A stretch of DNA of 5,276 bases from contig CAJQOK010000015.1 of assembly GCA_905479905.1 (NCBI GenBank), positions 1 through 5,276 on the forward strand. Direction: 5' to 3'. Positions within the stretch are counted from its first letter, which is position 1; each line of letters starts with the position of its first letter. The notes beneath the pieces were generated by a model. The model did no database searches, was not told the origin of the DNA, and saw nothing but the letters and a program-made list of their open reading frames with translations. Shown piece after piece: positions 1-5,276 of the stretch. The translations under genes were made by a program, and so were the position numbers. Origin of the DNA: an uncultured Aliterella sp. (GTDB lineage Bacteria; Cyanobacteriota; Cyanobacteriia; Cyanobacteriales; Chroococcidiopsidaceae).

Positions 1-1
1 C

Positions 2-571
2 ATCGGATCTGTTTTTCCCCTCGCCAATCTTTACCATGCGGTTCAACAGCAAAAAATAACAGAAAATAGTTTAGTTCTCGTCTATACTAACGGTGCGTCA
101 GCAACCGCAGCAGCAACGATAATGCGGTGGGGAGATGTTGCTTTGGGGATAGCACCAGCACCGCCAATTACTACCCGCGACACTAGCATTCAACTACAGC
201 AATTAGAACAGTGCGATCGCTACCACAAACTATCGAAGACAATAATTTTAGCTGTTCCACCCGCAAGACAAGAGCAAATAGTATCAAACTATTTAATTGA
301 ATGGCTATCTAATTCCGCACAGCTTTCACCGCACGAAATTCCTCTTGATCGCCCTCTAACAATGTGGCTCGATTCTTTGATGGCGTTCTCTTTAAGAAGC
401 CGCATTGAAACAGATTTAGAAATCAGAATACCGATTGAAAGTTTCTTTGGTGACAGCAATTTAATCAATCTCACTCAGCTAATACTAGAGCGATTAACTC
501 TGAGCAATTTAGCCATCTCCCAGCCAGTAAATAGCGATCGCCTAGTGGAACGAGAAACATTAAATTTGTAA
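2..571 (+). CDS. 3' end of a KAS III-like ketosynthase fused to an acyl carrier protein (5' truncated by window edge)
   Basis: The reading frame is open from base 2 to the TAA at 569-571 (189 visible codons), so the ATG at 122 is internal. The first ~50 residues resemble the C-terminal end of FabH/KAS III enzymes: GSVFPLANLYHAV followed by a buried strand (SLVLVY), a small-residue stretch and the RWGD turn. Aligned with the FabH GNTSAAS segment, the catalytic Asn falls on the codon cut by the window edge, whose last base (C) is compatible with AAC. After a ~40-residue linker, visible residues ~90-168 form an ACP with the motif WLDSLMAFSLRSRIE. Its Ser codon (374-376) is the expected phosphopantetheine site. 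The tail ends VERETLNL. The ACP probably carries the acyl chain donated to the Cy domain encoded 38 bp downstream. The ACP call is firm. The KAS III call is weaker because the Cys and His active-site regions lie outside the window; an HMG-CoA-synthase-like or other thiolase-fold enzyme is the alternative. Confidence 0.8.
   Translation: MGSVFPLANLYHAVQQQKITENSLVLVYTNGASATAAATIMRWGDVALGIAPAPPITTRDTSIQLQQLEQCDRYHKLSKTIILAVPPARQEQIVSNYLIEWLSNSAQLSPHEIPLDRPLTMWLDSLMAFSLRSRIETDLEIRIPIESFFGDSNLINLTQLILERLTLSNLAISQPVNSDRLVERETLNL
213..220. repeat. HIP1 octameric palindrome GCGATCGC (first of six copies)
   Basis: Exact GCGATCGC occurs at 213-220, 534-541, 1121-1128, 1380-1387, 3320-3327 and 5042-5049. 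All six copies lie inside coding sequence: two in the KAS III-ACP gene, three in the NRPS and one in the PKS. HIP1 is a known hallmark of many cyanobacterial genomes. Its density here supports a cyanobacterial host and suggests the cluster has long resided in such genomes. Confidence 0.95.
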
Positions 572-609
572 ATCTCAGTCAATCGAGAAAACCAATATTT
601 GACTAAATC

Positions 610-3600
610 ATGAATCTACATTTACTTTTAAATGCGCTCTCTGACAAAGGCGTAAAACTAGCTGCTAATGGCGATACTTTGGCTATTGATGCTCCCAAGG
701 GAGTCTTGACTTTAAACCTGCGGGACTCCTTAATTGAGCATAAAGCCGAGATTTTAGAGTTATTACGTCAAAATAACTTTAATTCTACAATACCCACCAT
801 TATTCCAGAACCAAACAATCGCTACGAACCGTTCCCCCTAACTGATATGCAGCACGCCTTTTGGGTAGGTCGCAGTGGTGTATTTGAGTTGGGTAATGTT
901 GCCAATCACGGTTACTACGAAGTTGAAGGGCAAAATGTAGACTTAGAAAGATTGAATGGAGGATTGCAAAAACTAATTGATCGCCATGATATGTTGAGGG
1001 CGATTGTCTTACCAGATGGACAACAGCAGATTTTAGCAACAGTTCCCCCTTATCAAATTGAAGTTTTAGATTTACGAGGTACAAATAAAAACGAGATCGA
1101 GTTGCAACTACAAACTATTCGCGATCGCTTGTCTCATCAAGTTTTACCAGCAGATCGCTTTCCTTTATTTGAATTTTGCGTCACCTTGTTAGATGAAGCA
1201 CGTTTTCGCTTGCATATTAGTTACGATTTGCAAATATTTGACGCTTGGAGTTTGTTCCGTCTATTTGATGAGTGGTTTCAACTGTATCAAAATCCCCAAT
1301 TAGAATTGCCACCGTTAGAAATATCCTTTCGAGATTACGTACTTACAGAACAAAAGATTCAACAAACACAATTGTACGAGCGATCGCAAGAGTATTGGTT
1401 GAGCCGTTTAGACTCCTTTGCGCCAGCGCCAGAATTGCCCTTAGCTAAAAATCCCAGTGAACTCAAACAACATTGGTGTCGGCGTTATGTTGAGCGACTA
1501 GACTGCACCCAATGGCAACACTTAAAGCACCAAGCTGCCCAAGCTGGTTTGACTCCCTCTGGAATTTTGCTGGTTGCTTTTGCTGAAATTTTGACACTTT
1601 GGAGTAAAAATCCGCAATTTACTATTAATTTAGCCCTCTTTAATCGTTTGCCACTACATCCTCAAGTCAATGACATCTTGGGAGACTTCTCCTCTGTAAC
1701 ACTGGTGACAGTAGACAATTCAGCCCCAGAGCCTTTTACCAACCGTGCTGTTCGTCTCCAGAAACAACTCTGGCAGGATTTAGAACACCGCTACTTTAGT
1801 GGTGTGCGTGTGACGCGGGAACTGGCTCGCACTAAAGGCACTGCTCCCAGCGCTATGCCAGTCGTGTTCACTAGCACTTTGGGCTTTGGTTTACTCGGTC
1901 AAGAAACCTTAACATTTAGTCATTTCGGAGAGTTGGTCTATGGCATTAGCCAAGCTTCCCAAGCTTGGATGGACGTTCAAGTCTGGGAAGAAAAGGGAAC
2001 ATTAACGTTTAACTGGGATGTAGTTGAAGAACTTTTCCCTGAAGGTATGGTACAAGATATGTTTGAGGCTTATTGCTGTTTTCTCAAACAACTAGCCACC
2101 TCCGAATCAGCCTGGGTAGAGACAACACGACAACTTCTACCACCTGCTCAGTTAGCACAGCGAGATGCTATCAATACCACTGATGCATCTGTTCCTGACG
2201 CTCTACTGCACACTTTGTTTGCAGCGCAAGTACAAGCGCGGGGACATGAAAGCGCCGTCGTATCACGATGCACCTTAACATACCAGGAGTTATATGAACT
2301 GTCTAATCAACTTGGTCACAAGCTGCGCTCATTGGGAGCAACTCCCAACCAATTGGTAGCTGTGGTTATGGAGAAGGGATGGGAGCAGATTGTAGCAGTT
2401 ATGGGCATTTTGGCTGCTGGTGCTGCCTATGTCCCTATAGACCCTGGGTTGCCTCAAGAGCGCTTATTCTATCTTCTAGAAAATAGTGAGACTCAAATTG
2501 TTCTCACCCAGTCTTGGTTGAATGAAAAATTAGAGTTGCCGTCAGGGATTGGGCGGCTGTGCATAAACAAAGAAGAGTTAGCAAACGAGAGTAATCAGCC
2601 ATTACAACCAGTTCAGACAGTTGATGATTTAGCTTATGTCATTTACACCTCTGGTTCTACAGGTTTACCTAAAGGAGTGATGATTACTCATCGCAACGTT
2701 GTTAACGTTGTCGTTCATACGAACCAGCGTTTTAACGTTGGCCCTCAAGATCGTATCCTGGCTCTCACTGCCCTCAATCACGATTTATCTGTCTATGACA
2801 TATTTGGTCTTCTAAGTGCTGGCGGCACGATTGTCATTCCTGATGCCTCTGCTGTTAAAGATCCTGGTTACTGGGTGGAGTTGATGGTGCGGGAAAAAGT
2901 GACGTTGTGGAATTCAGTCCCCGCTATGATGGAGATGTTAGTGGATTATGTCGAGGAGCAATCTGGGACACTACCTTCGATGCGATTAGTAATTTTAGGT
3001 GGAGATTGGCTCCCGCTTTCCCTTCCCAATCGGCTGAAAGCTTTGGTAAAAGGAGTACAAATACTCAGTATTGGTGGTCCCACCGAAACGACTATCTGGA
3101 ATATTGGCTATTTGATAGAAGAAGTTGACCCAATATGGCAAAGCATTCCATATGGTCAGCCTATGGCTAACTCCAAATATTACATTTTGAACGAAGCTAT
3201 GGAAGACTGTCCTGTTTGGGTGACTGGTCAGATGTACTGTGCTGGAGTGCAGTTGGCAAAAGGTTACTGGCGCAATGAAGAAAGAACCCTTGCCAATTTC
3301 ATCACCCATCCTCGCACGGGCGATCGCATTTACCACACTGGGGATTTAGGGCGATATCTCCCTGATGGCAATATTGAATTTATGGGACGAGTAGACTTCC
3401 AAATCAAGCTGCGGGGATACCGGATCGAGGCTGGAGAAATAGAGGCAGCTTTGACGCAGCATCCAGCCGTGCGAACAGCGGTGGTCACTGTCATAGGTAA
3501 ACAGCACAACAAAGAGCGTTTAGTTGCCCACGTAGTTCCTGACCAAACGACACCTACAAATGAAGAACTGCGCTACTTCCTGAGTGGTAAGTTGCCAGAG

Positions 3601-4077
3601 TATATGCTGCCATCAGTCTTCGTATTTCTAGATACTTTACCGCTTTCGGCAAATGGTAAAGTAGACCGTCGCGCACTTTCTGTTCAAGAAAGTTTTCTTC
3701 AGGAATTTGAAGTTGCTTATGTAGCACCCAAAAATGATCTAGAGCAAACTATTGCTACTGTTTGGCAAGAAGTCCTAGAAATAGAAAAGATAGGAGTAAA
3801 TGATAATTTCTTTGACATTGGTGGAAACTCTTTACTGATTACAAATGTTTATATTGAACTAAAAAAAGTTTTGCCAGAAAAATTAGATTCTCTATCAATC
3901 CTTGAGTTGTTTAAGTACTCAACTGTTGGGTCTTTTGCTCAGTATTTAAGCCAAGATAAATACAACCTTTCGTTACAAGAAGAGCAAAGTACTGAATTAG
4001 CTCAAAAACTGAAAGCGGGTAAAAAACGTCTTAAGCAAAGATTTGACAAATCAACAATGGTTAATCGGTCAAGTTAA
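610..4077 (+). CDS. Single-module NRPS: TubC docking - heterocyclization - adenylation (Cys-like) - PCP
   Basis: This enzyme should activate Cys (possibly Ser/Thr), condense it with an upstream acyl chain and cyclize it to a thiazoline or oxazoline. Residues 1-55 are a TubC-type docking domain. Residues ~74-510 are a Cy domain: it has D206-LQIF-D211-AW-S214 (the DxxxxDxxS signature replacing HHxxxDG), FNR at 344-346, GDF at 358-360, PVVFTS with T421, and WMDVQ with D455. The last two are at positions implicated in cyclodehydration in Cy-domain structural work. Residues ~530-1022 are the A domain: YTSGSTGLPKG (679-689), D725LSVYD, GGPTE (822-826), YHTGD (908-912), RGYRIEAGEIE and catalytic K1017 in NGKVDR. 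Residues ~1040-1115 are the PCP with S1074 in GGNSLL. The tail (LKAGKKRLKQRF) is basic. No oxidase, methyltransferase, epimerase or thioesterase domain is present, so the chain must pass to the next protein. The start is fixed by an in-frame TAA at 604-606. There is no clear Shine-Dalgarno, so translation may be coupled to the gene 38 bp upstream. Confidence 0.95.
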   Translation: MNLHLLLNALSDKGVKLAANGDTLAIDAPKGVLTLNLRDSLIEHKAEILELLRQNNFNSTIPTIIPEPNNRYEPFPLTDMQHAFWVGRSGVFELGNVANHGYYEVEGQNVDLERLNGGLQKLIDRHDMLRAIVLPDGQQQILATVPPYQIEVLDLRGTNKNEIELQLQTIRDRLSHQVLPADRFPLFEFCVTLLDEARFRLHISYDLQIFDAWSLFRLFDEWFQLYQNPQLELPPLEISFRDYVLTEQKIQQTQLYERSQEYWLSRLDSFAPAPELPLAKNPSELKQHWCRRYVERLDCTQWQHLKHQAAQAGLTPSGILLVAFAEILTLWSKNPQFTINLALFNRLPLHPQVNDILGDFSSVTLVTVDNSAPEPFTNRAVRLQKQLWQDLEHRYFSGVRVTRELARTKGTAPSAMPVVFTSTLGFGLLGQETLTFSHFGELVYGISQASQAWMDVQVWEEKGTLTFNWDVVEELFPEGMVQDMFEAYCCFLKQLATSESAWVETTRQLLPPAQLAQRDAINTTDASVPDALLHTLFAAQVQARGHESAVVSRCTLTYQELYELSNQLGHKLRSLGATPNQLVAVVMEKGWEQIVAVMGILAAGAAYVPIDPGLPQERLFYLLENSETQIVLTQSWLNEKLELPSGIGRLCINKEELANESNQPLQPVQTVDDLAYVIYTSGSTGLPKGVMITHRNVVNVVVHTNQRFNVGPQDRILALTALNHDLSVYDIFGLLSAGGTIVIPDASAVKDPGYWVELMVREKVTLWNSVPAMMEMLVDYVEEQSGTLPSMRLVILGGDWLPLSLPNRLKALVKGVQILSIGGPTETTIWNIGYLIEEVDPIWQSIPYGQPMANSKYYILNEAMEDCPVWVTGQMYCAGVQLAKGYWRNEERTLANFITHPRTGDRIYHTGDLGRYLPDGNIEFMGRVDFQIKLRGYRIEAGEIEAALTQHPAVRTAVVTVIGKQHNKERLVAHVVPDQTTPTNEELRYFLSGKLPEYMLPSVFVFLDTLPLSANGKVDRRALSVQESFLQEFEVAYVAPKNDLEQTIATVWQEVLEIEKIGVNDNFFDIGGNSLLITNVYIELKKVLPEKLDSLSILELFKYSTVGSFAQYLSQDKYNLSLQEEQSTELAQKLKAGKKRLKQRFDKSTMVNRSS

Positions 4078-4082
4078 CTGGC

Positions 4083-4099
4083 TACTAAATTGTTGAAGT
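4083..4099 (+). repeat. 17-bp direct repeat, copy 1 (spacer between NRPS and PKS)
   Basis: TACTAAATTGTTGAAGT occurs here, 5 bp after the NRPS stop codon, and again without mismatch at 4177-4193; the two starts are 94 bp apart. The sequence GAAGCACC follows both copies, at 4110-4117 and 4199-4206, at different spacing. Origin is unknown: it could be a local duplication, the flanks of a small inserted element, or paired binding sites. Confidence 0.9.
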
Positions 4100-4173
4100 A
4101 GGGTAATAAGAAGCACCCCAAACTATTTCGGGATATGCGTTCTGGGCTGTTGTTAGGCAGTACCCACCCTACT
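4097..4173. repeat. Inverted repeat enclosing 61 bp of non-coding DNA
   Basis: AGTAGGGT at 4097-4104 is the exact reverse complement of ACCCTACT at 4166-4173. The arms lie just inside the 17-bp direct repeats and overlap copy 1 by 3 bp. The right arm sits in GTACCCACCCTAC, reminiscent of the GTAGGGTGxG / CxCACCCTAC ends of short interspersed repeats common in filamentous cyanobacterial genomes. No open frame or run of T typical of a terminator is present. A decayed miniature element is one reading, not proven. Confidence 0.65.
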
Positions 4174-4176
4174 GAA

Positions 4177-4193
4177 TACTAAATTGTTGAAGT
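4177..4193 (+). repeat. 17-bp direct repeat, copy 2
   Basis: Second exact copy of TACTAAATTGTTGAAGT, 77 bp after the end of copy 1 and 77 bp upstream of the PKS start codon. If the copies are operator-like sites, this is the one closer to the PKS. Confidence 0.9.
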
Positions 4194-4230
4194 CACTTGA
4201 AGCACCTAAAAAATTGATTATTTAACAATC

Positions 4231-4269
4231 ATTTTTATCGGTAAAGGTAAAAGAAAAAAGGATAAAAAT
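4231..4269 (+). promoter_or_regulatory. Ribosome binding site of the PKS gene within a 9-bp inverted repeat
   Basis: AAGG at 4258-4261 lies 9 nt before the ATG at 4271 and is the likely Shine-Dalgarno; a second AAAGG lies at 4243-4247. ATTTTTATC (4231-4239) and GATAAAAAT (4261-4269) are exact reverse complements. In the mRNA they could form an A/U-rich 9-bp stem with a 21-nt purine-rich loop that holds most of the ribosome binding site and abuts the start codon. The inverted repeat is seen directly; any regulatory role is inferred, and the stem would be only marginally stable. Confidence 0.5.
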
Positions 4270-4270
4270 T

Positions 4271-5276
4271 ATGAACTTTGAGCAAAACGGCTTAGAAATA
4301 GCAATTATTGGCATATCTGGACGTTTCCCTAGTAGCAAGGGTATTGAGGGTTTTTGGAAAAATCTGACCGATGGAGTAGAGTTGACTTCAGTCTTTTCAA
4401 ATTCAGAAACCAAAGAGTTAGATTCAAAGTCTAATGGTTGTAACAAGCCTGATAAAACAATCAAAGCTGGCGCTGTTCTTGAGGACATTGAACTGTTTGA
4501 TGCTTCATTCTTTGGCTTCAATCCTAGAGAAGCAGAAGCAATCGACCCTCAACATCGCTTGTTTTTAGAATGCGCCTGGGAAGCTTTAGAAAATGCAGGC
4601 TACGACTCCGAACGAGAATCAAGACCAATCGGAGTTTACGCAGGAGTAGGCATCAGTACTTACTTACTCTACAACCTGCATCCCAACCAAGAATTGATGA
4701 AATCTAGAGGTTTTGTCCCCACTTTAGTGGGAGTTGATAAAGACTACCTCCCCACTCGTGTATCTTACAAATTAAACCTGACTGGACCTAGTATTAGTGT
4801 CGGTACAGCTTGTTCTAGTTCCTTAGTTGCCGTTCATTTAGCGTGTCAAAGCTTGCTTGGAGGAGAATGCGACATGGCTTTAGCTGCTGGGGTTTCTATT
4901 AAAGTTCCTCAAAACGAATCAACCTTGTCTCCAGGGGAAATGGCTTCTCCCGATGGACAATGCCGAGCTTTTGCTGCTGGGGCAAATGGTACGATTGGCG
5001 GTAATGGTATTGGGGTTGTAGTTTTAAAGCGTCTTGAAGATGCGATCGCAGATCAAGATTATATTTATGGAGTTGTTAAAGGTTCGGCAATCAATAATGA
5101 TGGTGCGCTCAAAGTTGGTTACACAGCACCCAGTCAAGAGGGTCAAGCTAAAGTAATTCGCTCCGCTCAAATTATGGCGGAAGTAGAGCCTGAAACCATT
5201 TCCTACATTGAAGCTCACGGCACGGGAACTACTTTAGGAGATCCGATTGAAATCGCTGCATTAACCCAAGCTTTTC
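4271..5276 (+). CDS. 5' end of a modular type I polyketide synthase; ketosynthase domain (3' truncated by window edge)
   Basis: The frame runs open from the ATG at 4271 to the window end (335 complete codons). The start is set by an in-frame TAA at 4223-4225 with no other start codon between, plus a ribosome binding site 9 nt upstream. After about nine residues the KS begins (IAIIGISGRFP). It contains DPQHRLFLE, the active-site Cys181 in GTACSSS (codon 4811-4813), SPDGQCRAF, and His316 in EAHGTGTTLGDP (codon 5216-5218). The second catalytic His is beyond the edge. The segments YLPTRVSYKLNLTGPS and INNDGALKVGYTAPS are of the type found in KS domains that accept chains from NRPS carriers in cyanobacterial hybrids. 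The short N-terminus leaves no room for a TubC or coiled-coil docking domain. It should condense an extender unit onto the azoline-bearing chain from the preceding NRPS. One variation is Ala235 where the RAFDxxAxGT motif usually has Asp. Later domains (AT, reductive, ACP) are not visible, so cis- versus trans-AT cannot be settled. Confidence 0.95.
   Translation, partial: MNFEQNGLEIAIIGISGRFPSSKGIEGFWKNLTDGVELTSVFSNSETKELDSKSNGCNKPDKTIKAGAVLEDIELFDASFFGFNPREAEAIDPQHRLFLECAWEALENAGYDSERESRPIGVYAGVGISTYLLYNLHPNQELMKSRGFVPTLVGVDKDYLPTRVSYKLNLTGPSISVGTACSSSLVAVHLACQSLLGGECDMALAAGVSIKVPQNESTLSPGEMASPDGQCRAFAAGANGTIGGNGIGVVVLKRLEDAIADQDYIYGVVKGSAINNDGALKVGYTAPSQEGQAKVIRSAQIMAEVEPETISYIEAHGTGTTLGDPIEIAALTQAF

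Noticed and set aside
122..571. ATG at 122 as the start of a separate small ACP gene
   Set aside because: The frame is open upstream to the window edge, and residues before 122 continue a KAS III-like segment across that ATG (TIMRWGD), so it is an internal Met.
2694..2710. Palindromic cluster CAACGTTGTTAACGTTG inside the A domain
   Set aside because: It encodes the normal NVVNVV stretch after the A3 motif; repeated Asn-Val codons explain the symmetry.
2907..3128. Second + strand frame inside the A domain
   Set aside because: It overlaps the A4-A5 region of the NRPS in another frame and encodes nothing recognisable.
3400..3660. Search for an oxidase insertion near A8-A10 that would make a thiazole/oxazole
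   Set aside because: A8 to A10 has ordinary spacing with no extra domain, so ring oxidation is not encoded in this protein.
4147..4165. Possible intrinsic terminator (GGGCTG...CAGTACCC) after the NRPS
   Set aside because: The stem is short and needs a 2-nt bulge, and no T run follows, so transcription could read through into the PKS.
4197..4224. Possible promoter for the PKS (TTGAAG, 16 bp, TATTTA)
   Set aside because: The -10 matches TATAAT at only three positions, and such matches are expected by chance in this AT-rich spacer. A promoter here is possible but not supported.
4222..4521. Open frame on the - strand over the PKS start
   Set aside because: It lies opposite the KS N-terminus, which has clear conserved motifs. 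The translated product shows no recognisable domain, so it is a shadow frame, as are the other antisense frames inside the three genes.

Overview
The window reads as part of a cyanobacterial NRPS/PKS hybrid biosynthetic cluster, with all three genes on the + strand. The cyanobacterial assignment rests on six copies of the octamer GCGATCGC (the HIP1 palindrome) in 5.3 kb, where chance predicts about 0.08. Moderately AT-rich DNA and protein domains of the type seen in cyanobacterial hybrid assembly lines agree with it. I infer a filamentous, Nostocales-like host but cannot name a species or the product.

Layout. (1) Positions 2-571 hold the 3' end of a gene whose last two domains look like a KAS III (FabH-like) ketosynthase C-terminus and an acyl carrier protein (ACP). 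(2) After a 38-bp gap, 610-4077 is a complete one-module NRPS of 1155 residues: TubC-type N-terminal docking domain, heterocyclization (Cy) domain, adenylation (A) domain, peptidyl carrier protein (PCP), and a basic C-terminal tail. (3) A 193-bp spacer (4078-4270) contains a 17-bp perfect direct repeat, an 8-bp inverted repeat, and a 9-bp inverted repeat that brackets the ribosome binding site of the next gene. (4) From 4271 to the window edge is the 5' end of a modular type I PKS, starting directly with a KS domain that carries its active-site Cys and first His.

Working model. An acyl group on the upstream ACP is passed through a docking contact to the Cy domain. Cy condenses it with a Cys (or possibly Ser/Thr) held on the PCP and cyclizes it to a 2-substituted thiazoline or (methyl)oxazoline. 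The PCP then hands the heterocycle to the PKS KS for extension. No oxidase insertion is seen in the A domain, so the ring should stay at the azoline level unless a separate oxidase acts. The two most unusual points are the KAS III-ACP fusion feeding a Cy module and an adenylation pocket (D-L-Y-N-I-G-I-I) that is half Cys-like and half Thr-like.
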